Origin: Actinomadura terrae | GTDB taxonomy: Bacteria; Actinomycetota; Actinomycetes; Streptosporangiales; Streptosporangiaceae | Assembly: GCF_022751215.1 (NCBI RefSeq) | Contig: NZ_JAICDG010000007.1 | Location: forward strand, 253,643-317,642 | Length of the DNA: 64,000 nt | Direction of reading: 5' to 3' | The notes under the pieces: model-generated | Told to the model about the DNA's origin: nothing | Databases searched by the model: none | Seen by the model: the letters and a program-made list of their open reading frames with translations, nothing else | Translations under genes and position numbers: made by a program | Shown here: positions 17,593-26,271 of the stretch, piece by piece | Position numbering within the stretch: position 1 is the first letter of the stretch | Layout: every line of letters begins with the position of its first letter

Positions 17593-18471
17593 TCAGGCCG
17601 TCCGCCAGAGGGCGGAGGTGGTCGCGGGCTCCCACCCGGCGATCGCCGTGTGCGGCTGGACGCACTCGTAGGTCACGCCGTTGTAGGTGACCTTGTCGCC
17701 GGTCTTGTAGGCGGTCCCGGCGGCCCAGGTGCCGCTCTGGGGCGGGGTGGTGGGCGGCGTCGTCGGCGGGTCGGTCGGCGGGTTCGTCGGCGGCGTGGTG
17801 GGGGGCGTGGTGGGCGGCGTCGTCGGGCCGTTGGAGCCGCCGAAGTCCACGTCCGAGCAGGTGTAGAACGCCTCGTTGCTGCCCCAGACGCGCTGCCAGA
17901 TCGAGTAGATCAGGTGCCGGCCGGTGCGCTGCGGGAGGTTCAGCGTCCACTGCGTGAACGTGGTCGGGTTCTGCTTGGTGAACGTCTGGAGGTGCACCAG
18001 GTCGGCCCAGCGCAGCGGCTGCGAGGGGTCCCAGCCGTCGCGGGTGATGTAGTACTCGAAGTTGCTGGCCGCGTGCGGCGCGGTCGCGTGGTAGGTGATC
18101 GTCAGCGGGCCGGGCGCGACGTGCTTGGCGGGCCAGTCGGTGCGCTGGAGGTCCAGGCCCCGGTACTTGGCGCGCCCGGCGCTGCACAGCTGCCCGTCCG
18201 GGATGAGCTCCCGATGCCGCCCGCCGGCGTCCAGGATCGACACCCCGTTCCAGTCGTAGAACGCCTGGGTGCCGGCGACCGCGACGGCCGCCTTGCACGC
18301 CTCCGACTGCGGGTGCTCGGGGCCCTCGTTCTTGCAGACGTACACGCGGCTCGGCGGGTCCGACATCGTGCCGTGCGCGCTGGCGGGGGCCGCGGGCGCC
18401 AGCACGGCGACCGCCGACGCCGCCGGGACCGCGGCCGCGGCCATGGCGACCTTCGCTCGGGTGGATCTCAT
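17593..18471 (-). CDS. AA10 lytic polysaccharide monooxygenase with CBM5/12
   Basis: A 292-residue secreted copper enzyme. Cleavage after Ala32 exposes His33 (HGTMSDPP), the first ligand of the histidine brace. The second is probably His133 in ATAPHAASNFEYY. A Pro/Thr linker of PPTT repeats leads to a C-terminal chitin-binding CBM5/12 (WAAGTAYKTGDKVTYNG, then a terminal W). It should oxidatively cleave crystalline chitin and boost the three chitinases in the operon. ATG 18471 is preceded by AAGGAAAG. The DUF305 gene follows directly. Confidence 0.95.
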   Translation of the reverse strand: MRSTRAKVAMAAAAVPAASAVAVLAPAAPASAHGTMSDPPSRVYVCKNEGPEHPQSEACKAAVAVAGTQAFYDWNGVSILDAGGRHRELIPDGQLCSAGRAKYRGLDLQRTDWPAKHVAPGPLTITYHATAPHAASNFEYYITRDGWDPSQPLRWADLVHLQTFTKQNPTTFTQWTLNLPQRTGRHLIYSIWQRVWGSNEAFYTCSDVDFGGSNGPTTPPTTPPTTPPTNPPTDPPTTPPTTPPQSGTWAAGTAYKTGDKVTYNGVTYECVQPHTAIAGWEPATTSALWRTA

Positions 18472-18520
18472 CGCTTTCCTTCCGGTTGGGGTGGGGACTC
18501 CGCGGCGTGGCCCGGAGTTC

Positions 18521-20281
18521 TCACGGAAGTGAGTTGAGGAACGGCTCGTGGGCGTTCATGAACTCCCAGTTGAAGTAGCGGTCCCAGTTGATCGACCAGG
18601 TCATCAGCCCGCGCAGCGCCGGCGACGGCCCGCCGCGCAGCGTGTAGGAGCCGCATCCCTGGCCCTTGGCGAGGCAGGTGAACGCCTGCTGCACCTGCGC
18701 GGGCGAGGTGTGGCCGTTGCCCGCGGGGACGGCGGCGGGCGTCCCGAACCCGATCTGCTCGGGACGCAGCCCCGGGAAGGTCTGGCCGGTGCCCGCGACC
18801 GTGAACCCGGCCTTCACCATGTCGGTCATCGCGATGTGGAACTCGGCGCCGCCCATCGTGTGGTACTGGCCGTCCAGCCCCATGACCGGGCCGGAGTTGT
18901 AGTCCTGGACGTGCAGCACGGTCAGCGCGTCCCGCATCGCGTGGATCACCGGCAGGTAGGAGCCGGTGCGGCCGTCGCCGCCGCCCGATCCGCCGTAGAA
19001 CTGGTGGCCGACCTGCACGAAGAACGTCTCCGGCGCCATCGTCAGCACGAACTTCTCGCCGTACTTGGCCTTCAGCGACTTCAGCGCCGAGATCAGGTTG
19101 ACGATCACGGGGGTCTTCGGGTTGCGGAAGTCGGTGTCGCCGGAGTTCAGGTAGAGCGAGTGGCCCTCGAAGTCGACGTCCAGCCCGTCCAGCCCGTACC
19201 TGTCGATGATCTCCGACACCGACCGGACGAAGGTGTCCCGCGCCGCCGTCGTGGTGAGCTGCACCTGCCCGTTCTGGCCGCCGATCGAGATCAGCACCTT
19301 CTTGCCCTTGGCCTGCTTGGCGCGGATCGCCGCGATGAACTCGGCGTCGCTCTCCACGCTCGGGCACTCGCTCGCCGGGCAGCGGTTGAAGCGGATGTCG
19401 CCGGAGGTCACCGACGTGGGCTCGCCGAAGGACAGGTTGATGATGTCCCAGGCGTCCGGGACGTCGGCCATCTTCATGTAGCCCGACCCGTTGGCGAAGC
19501 TCGCGTGCAGGTACCCGATCAGCGCGTGCTTGGGCAGGCCGGTGTCGACGCAGCCGCCGGTGGTCCCGGAGACGGGGTCGGACTTGGGCGACTCCCCCAC
19601 CTCGTTGTAGGCGGCGACGGTGAGGGCGTGCGTGGTGCACTTGGCCAGCCCGCCGATCGTGGCGGACGTGCCGGTGACGGTCGCCTTCACGTCCGAGCCC
19701 TCGTAGACGCGGTAGCCGGTGACCGTGCCGGGCGCGGCGCTCCACGACAGGGCGATCGAGTCGTCGGTGACCGACCCGAGCCGCGGCGTGTCCGGACGGC
19801 CCGGCGTCCCCGGCTGGGGGTTGCCGGGGCCGTCCAGCGCCACGTCGTCCGCGTGGTACGTTCCGGCGCCGAACCACCCGTGCAGGAAGATCTGCGCCGA
19901 CTTCTGGTCGGCCGCCGTGGTGAACGTCAGCGTCAGCTTCGTGTAGTCCGAGGCCGACGGCGTCCAGGTGGACGCGCCGCCCGTCACGCCCAGGTACACG
20001 TACGTGCCGCGTACCCAGGCGCTCAGCGTGTAGGCGGTGCTCGGCTGCACGCCCACCGTCTGCGTGCACTGGCCGTTGTCGCCGGCGCTGACGCCGCCGG
20101 CCAGCGCGTACTTGCCCGTCCGCACCGGCGTGGTCACCACCGAGCCGCCGCCCGAGCACGTCCAGCCGCTCAGCGAGCCGCTCTCGAACCCGGCGTTGGA
20201 CAGGACGTTCTCGGCGTGCGCGGGACCCGCCGCCACCAGCAGCCCGGCGAGCATGACCGCCAGGACCCAGATCTTCCTCAT
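18521..20281 (-). CDS. Secreted GH18 chitinase with N-terminal CBM and FnIII
   Basis: A 586-residue protein. A signal peptide ends AHAEN, and a CBM4/9-like or CBM16-like jelly-roll module (residues about 24-150) contains LSNAGFESGSLSGW. An FnIII domain and a GH18 barrel with LDGLDVDFEG (catalytic Glu in DVDFE) follow. The barrel resembles Streptomyces ChiC/ChiD-type enzymes. ATG 20281 lies 10 nt after the preceding chitinase, with a purine-rich AGGGGCCGAC before it. It acts outside the cell on chitin as the second gene of the operon. Confidence 0.93.
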   Translation of the reverse strand: MRKIWVLAVMLAGLLVAAGPAHAENVLSNAGFESGSLSGWTCSGGGSVVTTPVRTGKYALAGGVSAGDNGQCTQTVGVQPSTAYTLSAWVRGTYVYLGVTGGASTWTPSASDYTKLTLTFTTAADQKSAQIFLHGWFGAGTYHADDVALDGPGNPQPGTPGRPDTPRLGSVTDDSIALSWSAAPGTVTGYRVYEGSDVKATVTGTSATIGGLAKCTTHALTVAAYNEVGESPKSDPVSGTTGGCVDTGLPKHALIGYLHASFANGSGYMKMADVPDAWDIINLSFGEPTSVTSGDIRFNRCPASECPSVESDAEFIAAIRAKQAKGKKVLISIGGQNGQVQLTTTAARDTFVRSVSEIIDRYGLDGLDVDFEGHSLYLNSGDTDFRNPKTPVIVNLISALKSLKAKYGEKFVLTMAPETFFVQVGHQFYGGSGGGDGRTGSYLPVIHAMRDALTVLHVQDYNSGPVMGLDGQYHTMGGAEFHIAMTDMVKAGFTVAGTGQTFPGLRPEQIGFGTPAAVPAGNGHTSPAQVQQAFTCLAKGQGCGSYTLRGGPSPALRGLMTWSINWDRYFNWEFMNAHEPFLNSLP

Positions 20282-20291
20282 GTCGGCCCCT

Positions 20292-21857
20292 CTACGGCAG
20301 CGTCTTCAGGTGCGAACCGACGGTCCGCGCGAACCCGCCGCCGTTGGTGACGTCCCAGTTGATGGACCAGGTCATCGCGCCGCGGATGTCGGGGTAGGTG
20401 GTCGACGGCTTGAACTTGCCGCACCCGGTGCCCTTGGCCAGGCAGTCCAGCGCGTTGTTGACCAGCCCCGGCTGGACGACGCCGCCGCCCGCCGCGCCCG
20501 GACCGGCTGGCAGGCCGAGGCCGACCTGGTCGGCGCGCAGCCCTCCCTGGAGCTGGATGCAGGCGAGCGCGGTCATGAAGTCGACCGTCCCCTGGCTGTA
20601 GACGCCCTGGTCGCAGCCGAGCATGGTGCCGGAGTTGTAGTACTGCATGTTGACGACGGTGAGGATGTCCTTGACGTTCAGCGCGAGCTGGAAGTAGGCC
20701 GCGCCGGTGGACTGCATGTCGACCGTCTGGGGCGCCATCGTCAGGATCATGCCGTTGCCGGCCTTGGCGCGCAGCGCCCGCAGCGCCTGCCCCATGTACT
20801 GCGGGCTGATGCCGTTCTCCAGGTCGATGTCGACACCGTCGAAGCCCCATTCGGCCATCAGCTGGGAGACGGAGTTCGTGAACAGCGTCGCGGCACTGGA
20901 GTTGCCGACCCAGACCGCGCCCTTCTCACCGCCGACCGACAGGATGACCTTCTTGCCCTTGGCCTGGAGCGCCTTCACGTCCGCCTTGAACTGGGCGTCG
21001 GTGTAGCCGCCGACCTTGCTGGCCAGGCCCGGGTCGACCTTGAAGCTGACCTCTCCGAAGTTGCTCGTCGCCTCGCCGAAGGCGACCGCGATGATGTCGT
21101 ACTCGTCGGGCACCTGGGAGAGCTTCAGCGGCCTCGCGGAATTCACGAAGTCGTGCCAGTACCCGGTCAGGACGTGCTTGGGCAGCGGCGCGGTCGCGCA
21201 GCCCGTCGTCGTCCCGGTGGTGGCGGCGCTCGCCGGCGACTCGCCCTTCTCGTCGTAGGCCTTGACGGTGTAGCTGTGCATGGAGCACTTCTCCAGGCCG
21301 CTCAGCGTCGCGGTCGTGCCGGTGACGGTGGCGCGCAGGTCCGAGCCCTCGTAGACGCGGTATCCGGTCGGCTTGCCGCTGCCGGCCGCCCAGGTCAGCG
21401 TTAGCGAGGTGTCGCTCCGTCCGCTGACGCTCGGCGCGCCCGGGGCGCCGAGGCCGCCCGGCTCACCGGACCCCCCGGTGCAGGGCTGGCCGTTGAACTT
21501 GCAGTTCTCCGGGGCACCCGGCCCCGTCCCGGTGAATCCGAAGACCACCGACTTGCCCGGCGCGATCGCGCCGTTGTACTCGCGGTTGCGGAAGACATAG
21601 TGGGACGCCCCGTCCTTGGTCATGAGGGCGTCCCAGTAGGCCCCGACGGCCGTCCCGGACGGGAGGTCGAACTCGACCGTCCATCCGTCGACGGCCGATC
21701 CGGACCCGTTGGCGAGGGTGTACCTGCCCTCCCAGCCCGCCCCCCAGTCGGACGGCTTGGAGAACGTCGCGCTCGGCGCCTCGGCGCGGGCGGTGAGCGG
21801 GACGAGGACGACGATCAGGAGAGCGGCGAAGATGCTGAGAACGGTGCGCGGACGCAA
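20292..21857 (-). CDS. Secreted GH18 chitinase with CBM2 and FnIII
   Basis: A 521-residue protein. A signal peptide ends TARAEA. A CBM2 module (residues about 26-125) ends in ENCKFNGQPC. FnIII and a GH18 barrel with FDGVDIDLENG follow, with the catalytic Glu in DIDLE. The start is TTG at 21857, with GGAG 6 nt upstream; no ATG gives a complete signal peptide. It is the promoter-proximal gene of the chitin operon, with the presumed promoter in the AT-richer stretch around 21926-21956. The barrel differs from the other two chitinases, so the three are not recent duplicates. Confidence 0.93.
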   Translation of the reverse strand: MRPRTVLSIFAALLIVVLVPLTARAEAPSATFSKPSDWGAGWEGRYTLANGSGSAVDGWTVEFDLPSGTAVGAYWDALMTKDGASHYVFRNREYNGAIAPGKSVVFGFTGTGPGAPENCKFNGQPCTGGSGEPGGLGAPGAPSVSGRSDTSLTLTWAAGSGKPTGYRVYEGSDLRATVTGTTATLSGLEKCSMHSYTVKAYDEKGESPASAATTGTTTGCATAPLPKHVLTGYWHDFVNSARPLKLSQVPDEYDIIAVAFGEATSNFGEVSFKVDPGLASKVGGYTDAQFKADVKALQAKGKKVILSVGGEKGAVWVGNSSAATLFTNSVSQLMAEWGFDGVDIDLENGISPQYMGQALRALRAKAGNGMILTMAPQTVDMQSTGAAYFQLALNVKDILTVVNMQYYNSGTMLGCDQGVYSQGTVDFMTALACIQLQGGLRADQVGLGLPAGPGAAGGGVVQPGLVNNALDCLAKGTGCGKFKPSTTYPDIRGAMTWSINWDVTNGGGFARTVGSHLKTLP

Positions 21858-22154
21858 GACTCACTCCAACGGCACGGTAGGGAAACATGACGGAATTCCC
21901 CCGAACCCCGAGTCAGGCGCGTAATCAACAGTAAGGTTTCCTATAAATTTGAGAGCACGTTAACCAGCGGCTCCGCGCCCGGCAAGCCCCCGCGCACAAC
22001 CTCCGCGCACCCTTCGGCAACCACCGCAGGTTGAACACCGAACCACCCAGGGCGACCACGAATTCTTGGCACGAATCGACAAAGCACGGCCGCACCGGGC
22101 ACAGAGATCCACAATCCCCCCTCCCGCGCCGATCAGGACCAGCGCACACGCCGT
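21858..22154. promoter_or_regulatory. Intergenic region with presumed chitin-operon promoter
   Basis: About 300 bp without a gene between the chitin operon (minus) and an ArsR gene (plus). The only AT-rich patch is 21924-21956. On the minus strand it reads TTTATAGGAAACCTTAC, which partly matches the TAGGAAA...TTTCCTA dyad seen before many actinomycete extracellular-hydrolase genes. I see no clear DasR-type dre site. The rest is featureless GC-rich sequence. Confidence 0.4.
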
Positions 22155-22182
22155 CGAAAGACCCTTTCAAAAGGGCCTTTCG
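22155..22182. promoter_or_regulatory. 28-bp palindromic operator of the ArsR-type regulator
   Basis: CGAAAG-A-CCCTTT-CA-AAAGGG-C-CTTTCG is symmetrical except at the centre and the two single spacer bases. It ends 6 bp before a TAGCCT (22188-22193) that could be a -10 placing +1 on the ATG at 22200. An autoregulatory operator covering the promoter of a leaderless gene is the natural reading. Confidence 0.75.
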
Positions 22183-22199
22183 AAGGCTAGCCTCGGGGT

Positions 22200-22784
22200 A
22201 TGAGCGACGGCGTGGGGAACGAGCGCAGGAAGCTGACCGACCCGCACGAGCTGCGCGTCCTGGCCCATCCGACCCGACTGCGAATCTTGCAGGCCCTCTA
22301 CGAGCTGGGGTCGGCGACCGCCACGGAAATGGCCGACCACGTCGACGAGAGCCCGGCCAACTGCTCCTGGCATCTGCGGCAGCTCGGCAGGCACGGCTTC
22401 GCGGAGGAGACCGGCGAGGGCCACGGCCGCCAGCGCCCCTGGCGGCCCGCCGGCCGTTCGCTGGAGTGGGGCGGCAGTGACGAGGCCGGCCCCGTGGCCG
22501 CCGCGAGCGACGCCCTCAGCGCCGTGTTCATGGAGCAGAAGTTCGACCAGATCCGCGCCTGGCAGGCGTGGCGGCGCACCGACCCGGCCCCCTGGCAGGA
22601 CGCGGGGGGCTTCGCCGAGAGCACGCTCTGGGTCACCGCCGCCGAACTCGCCGAGATCAACGCGGCGCTCAGGGAGGTCGTGCTGCGCCACCGCGAACGC
22701 CGGGACGACCCGTCCAAGCGCCCGCCCGGCAGCCGCCGCGTCTCGGTGTTCACCTCCGCCGTCCCCACCGACCCCGCGCGGTGA
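22200..22784 (+). CDS. ArsR-type winged-helix regulator
   Basis: A 194-residue protein. The HTH spans residues about 12-90, with LRVLAHPTRLRILQAL and SPANCSWHLRQLGRHGF typical of ArsR/HTH_20 regulators. The helical C-terminal half is probably a dimerisation or effector domain. No metal-binding Cys pair is seen, so it is not a classic metal sensor. ATG 22200 has no Shine-Dalgarno sequence and sits where +1 is expected, so the mRNA is probably leaderless. It is followed 6 nt later by an MFS exporter gene, so it probably controls that exporter. Confidence 0.88.
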   Translation: MSDGVGNERRKLTDPHELRVLAHPTRLRILQALYELGSATATEMADHVDESPANCSWHLRQLGRHGFAEETGEGHGRQRPWRPAGRSLEWGGSDEAGPVAAASDALSAVFMEQKFDQIRAWQAWRRTDPAPWQDAGGFAESTLWVTAAELAEINAALREVVLRHRERRDDPSKRPPGSRRVSVFTSAVPTDPAR

Positions 22785-22790
22785 GAGGGG

Positions 22791-24062
22791 ATGCCGGGGG
22801 CGCTGTGGCGGCACCGCGAGCTGCGCCTGCTGACCATCGGCCTCACCACGGGGATGGCGGGCGATTCGATGATGCTGCTGACCTTCGCGGTGTGGGTCAA
22901 GGCCCTCACCGGCTCCACCGGCGCCGCGGCGCTGGTGATGCCGTGCCTGGCGGGCCCGTCCGCGCTGGCCCCCCTGGGCGGCTGGCTGCTCGACCGGGTG
23001 TGCAAGCGGCGCTTCCTCGTCCACGCCAACCTGGCGTCGGCGGTGATCCTGCTCCCCCTCCTGGCCGTCGACGACCGGGGCGACGTCTGGATCGTCTACG
23101 TGGTCGCCGCCCTCTACGGGACGTTGTTCGTCGCCACCGCCGCCGCTCTCAACGGTCTGCTCAAGGAGCTGCTGGACGACGACCTCCTCGTCACCGTCAA
23201 CGGGACGCTGCAAGGGATCAAGGAGGGGCTGCGGGTAGTGGGCCCACTGACCGGCGCGGCCCTGTTCGCGGTTCTGGGCGGCGCGGCGGTCGCGTTGCTC
23301 GACGCCGCCACGTTCCTCGTCGCCGCCGGGAGCATCGCGGCGATCCGTCCGCCGCTACCCGAGGTTCGGCAGGGGGGTTCGCCTTGGCGCGGCGAGTTGG
23401 CGGCCGGGGTCCGGCATCTGATGGACGACCCGGCCCTGCGGCGCACGATGACCGCGTCCGCGATCGCCTGGCTCGTCCTCGGCCTGGGCGAGTCGGTGTC
23501 CTTCGCCATCGTCGAGCGGGGACTGCACCGGCCGCCCGAGTTCCTCGGCGTGCTGGCCTGCGCGCAAGGTACCGGCGCGGTCGCCGGGGGCATGGCGTCC
23601 GCGCGGATCGTCCGGCGGGCGGGCGAGTTGGCGGCGCTCGCGGGCGGCCTGTGCGCCTTCGGTGCGGGCACGGCCCTGTGCCTGGTCACGGCGCTCCCCA
23701 CCGTCCTCACGGGACGGATGGTCGCCGGCGCGGGCTTCGCCGTCGGCATGGTCGGGTTCGTCACCCTCCTGCAGAGACGGACCCCCGCGTCCCTGCTCGG
23801 CCGCGTCTCCACCGCCGCCGAGACCTTCACCAGCGGACCCCAGACGATCTCCATCGTGGTCGGCGCCGCGCTCATCTCGGCCGTCGACTACCGGTTCCTC
23901 CTGGCCGTCATGGCGGCGGGCATGGTGGGCGCGGGCCTGCACCTGTGGCCCCACCGGCACCTCGCCGCGTCGTGCGGCGTGGTGCGCGGCGGTGAGGCCG
24001 AGAGTCCGACCGACCTCGCGCGCTCAGCGGACCACGCGGTAGCGGTGGTGGACGACCCTTGA
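22791..24062 (+). CDS. MFS exporter, Mef/enterobactin-exporter-like
   Basis: A 423-residue protein with about 12 hydrophobic segments. MFS motif A is degenerate after TM2 (GGWLLDRVCKRRFL), and a long cytoplasmic loop divides the halves. It resembles macrolide-efflux and siderophore-export MFS proteins. The start has GAGAGGGG directly upstream and lies 6 nt from the ArsR stop, so the two are one operon. The C-terminal 13 codons overlap the convergent DHFR-like gene. The substrate is unknown. Confidence 0.85.
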   Translation: MPGALWRHRELRLLTIGLTTGMAGDSMMLLTFAVWVKALTGSTGAAALVMPCLAGPSALAPLGGWLLDRVCKRRFLVHANLASAVILLPLLAVDDRGDVWIVYVVAALYGTLFVATAAALNGLLKELLDDDLLVTVNGTLQGIKEGLRVVGPLTGAALFAVLGGAAVALLDAATFLVAAGSIAAIRPPLPEVRQGGSPWRGELAAGVRHLMDDPALRRTMTASAIAWLVLGLGESVSFAIVERGLHRPPEFLGVLACAQGTGAVAGGMASARIVRRAGELAALAGGLCAFGAGTALCLVTALPTVLTGRMVAGAGFAVGMVGFVTLLQRRTPASLLGRVSTAAETFTSGPQTISIVVGAALISAVDYRFLLAVMAAGMVGAGLHLWPHRHLAASCGVVRGGEAESPTDLARSADHAVAVVDDP

Positions 24063-24587
24063 GCCGAAGGTGCGGGTCTCGACGAGTTCGAGGTCCACCT
24101 GGCGCCCGCCCTGCGGGAAGAACGGGACGCCGCCGCCGACCAGTACCGGGTAGACCCTGACCCGGTACTCGTCGATCAGGTCCGCCGCGGCCGCGGCGGC
24201 GGCGAGGGTGGCGCCGCCGATCGCGATGTCGCCCTCCCCCGGCTCGGCCCGCAACCGCGCGATCTCCTCGGCCGGCCCGCCGGAGGCCAGGCGGGCGTTG
24301 CCCCGCACCTCCGACAGGGTGGTCGAGAACACCACCTTGGGCAGCGGGTTCCAGAGCGCGGCCCACTCCAGCTGTGCCTCGTCGAGCGACTCCTCCTGCT
24401 CGGCGGTCTCCCAGTACAGCATCGTCTCGTACAGGCGCCGCCCCAGCAGGTGGACGCCGACCCCGCGGATCTCGTCGATCCAGGAGCGGAAGACCTCCGC
24501 GCTGGGCGCTCCCCAGTCGAAGCCGCCGTCCGGCCCGGCGATGTAGCCGTCCAGGGAGACGTTCATCGAGTAGGTGACATCGCGCAT
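24024..24587 (-). CDS. Dihydrofolate-reductase-like (RibD C-terminal domain) protein
   Basis: A 187-residue single-domain protein of the RibD_C/DHFR-like family. It has MNVSLDGYIAGPDG near the N-terminus, a central LGRRLYETM, and the nucleotide-binding GDIAIGGATLAAA and YPVLVGGGVPFF motifs. ATG 24587 is chosen over an upstream ATG because GGAGG lies immediately before it. Family members are NADPH-binding reductases of unknown substrate, common in actinomycetes and unlikely to be the main folate enzyme. It converges on the MFS gene with a 39-bp overlap. Confidence 0.88.
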   Translation of the reverse strand: MRDVTYSMNVSLDGYIAGPDGGFDWGAPSAEVFRSWIDEIRGVGVHLLGRRLYETMLYWETAEQEESLDEAQLEWAALWNPLPKVVFSTTLSEVRGNARLASGGPAEEIARLRAEPGEGDIAIGGATLAAAAAAADLIDEYRVRVYPVLVGGGVPFFPQGGRQVDLELVETRTFGSRVVHHRYRVVR

Positions 24588-24768
24588 CGGAGGTCCTCCT
24601 CGGTCACGGGCTTTGACGGTTGGACCCTCGGACGCCGCGGAACTCATCGCGGATCACGGGATCATTTCGGCGCTCCGCCTTTTCCGGCTCCATGATCGAC
24701 AATCGCCGCCGGGGCGGTAATGATCTTGATTGAGCAGTGCGTTCCACCCCGACCGGTAAGGACACCCG

Positions 24769-26223
24769 ATGGCGTTTCCCAGGTTCACCCACCGGCTCCC
24801 GCTCGCCGTCGCCGCGGCCTCGGCGGCCGGTGCCGTGGCGCTCGGGCCGCTCGCGCCCGCCGCATCCGCCGACGTCCGCTACACGCCCGGCGCGCCCGGG
24901 CTCGGCGACCCCTACTTCCCCGACCTCGGCAACGGCGGCTACGACGTCCAGCGCTACCACCTGAAGACCGGCTACGACCCGGACACCGACCATCTGACCG
25001 GCACGACCACGATCACGGCGGTCGCCACCCAGAACCTGTCGCGCTTCAACCTCGACCTGTACAAGCTGAACGTGCGGTCGGTGCGGGTGAACGGCGCCGA
25101 GGCCGCGTTCGCGCGCACCGGCGAGCGCGAGCTGGAGATCACCCCGCGCCGGGGGCTGCGCGAGCACCGCACGTTCACGGTGGTCGTCCGCTACGACGGC
25201 GTCCCCGTGACGCTCGGCAGATCGGGCGTGTTCGACCTGGCGTACGGGTTCCTGCACACCAAGGACGGCGCCACGATCGTCAGCGAGCCCGACGCCGCGT
25301 CCACCTGGTTCCCGTCCAACGACAGTCCGCGCGACAAGGCCTACTTCACGACCGAGACGACCGTGCCGGGCGGCCTCCAGGTGATCGGCAACGGGCACCT
25401 GGTGAAGCGGTGGAGCGCCCGGGGCAAGGACACGTTCGTGTGGCGCGAGGACCGGCCGATGGCGACCTACCTGGCGACGGCCTCGATCGGACGGTTCAAC
25501 GTGTCCACGACCACCACCCGGACGGGGGTGCCGCAGCTCGACGCGGTCGACCCGGAGGTCGCCGACGCCCCCGACTCGCTGGCCACCCCGGCCCGCACCA
25601 CCCGGGCCACCGACGAGCTGGCGGGCTACTTCGGCGCCTACCCGTTCACCTCCACCGGCTCGATCATCGAGAACAACGCCGTCCCGCCGCTCAACGTCGA
25701 CAACGCGCTGGAGACCCAGACCCGGCCCACCTACCAGAAGCAGCCCGTCGAGAAGGGCGTCGTGCACGAGATGAGCCACCAGTGGTTCGGCAACAGCGTC
25801 AGCGCCGCCCGCTGGAAGGACGTCTGGCTGAACGAGGGCTTCGCGCTCTGGACGGAGCGCTACTGGGCCGAGCGGCACGGCGGGCCGTCCGCCCACGACG
25901 TGTTCAGGCGCGACTACGACAACCCGCCGCCCATCCCGCCCCACCGGCCCCCCTTCTGGAACGTCGTGGTGGCCGATCCGACCCACGACCAGCTGTTCCA
26001 CCGCGCCGTCTACTTCCGCGGCGGGATGGCCCTCCAGGCGCTCCGCGAGCGGATCGGCGACGAGCTGTTCCTGCGGCTGGTGCGCACGTGGGTCGCCGAC
26101 CACAAGTACGGCGACGCCACCACCGAGGAGTTCGAGGCGCTCGCCGAGAAGGTCTCCGGGCAGGACCTGCGCCGCTTCTTCGACGTGTGGATCCACACCC
26201 CGGGCAAGCCCGCGGCCTGGTGA
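24769..26223 (+). CDS. Secreted M1-family zinc metallopeptidase
   Basis: A 484-residue protein with a signal peptide ending PAASADV. The N-terminal beta-domain of M1 aminopeptidases is followed by a thermolysin-like domain with H333-E-M-S-H337 and the third zinc ligand Glu356 in NEGFALW. The GxMEN exopeptidase motif is altered to IIENNA, so strict aminopeptidase activity is uncertain. The length is close to short actinobacterial M1 enzymes that lack the C-terminal domain. ATG 24769 is preceded by AAGGAC. It stands alone between divergent and convergent neighbours. Confidence 0.92.
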   Translation: MAFPRFTHRLPLAVAAASAAGAVALGPLAPAASADVRYTPGAPGLGDPYFPDLGNGGYDVQRYHLKTGYDPDTDHLTGTTTITAVATQNLSRFNLDLYKLNVRSVRVNGAEAAFARTGERELEITPRRGLREHRTFTVVVRYDGVPVTLGRSGVFDLAYGFLHTKDGATIVSEPDAASTWFPSNDSPRDKAYFTTETTVPGGLQVIGNGHLVKRWSARGKDTFVWREDRPMATYLATASIGRFNVSTTTTRTGVPQLDAVDPEVADAPDSLATPARTTRATDELAGYFGAYPFTSTGSIIENNAVPPLNVDNALETQTRPTYQKQPVEKGVVHEMSHQWFGNSVSAARWKDVWLNEGFALWTERYWAERHGGPSAHDVFRRDYDNPPPIPPHRPPFWNVVVADPTHDQLFHRAVYFRGGMALQALRERIGDELFLRLVRTWVADHKYGDATTEEFEALAEKVSGQDLRRFFDVWIHTPGKPAAW

Positions 26224-26271
26224 CCGGCCGTCCGGGACCGGCGTCCGCCGCCGGTCCCGGACGACGCGGAC

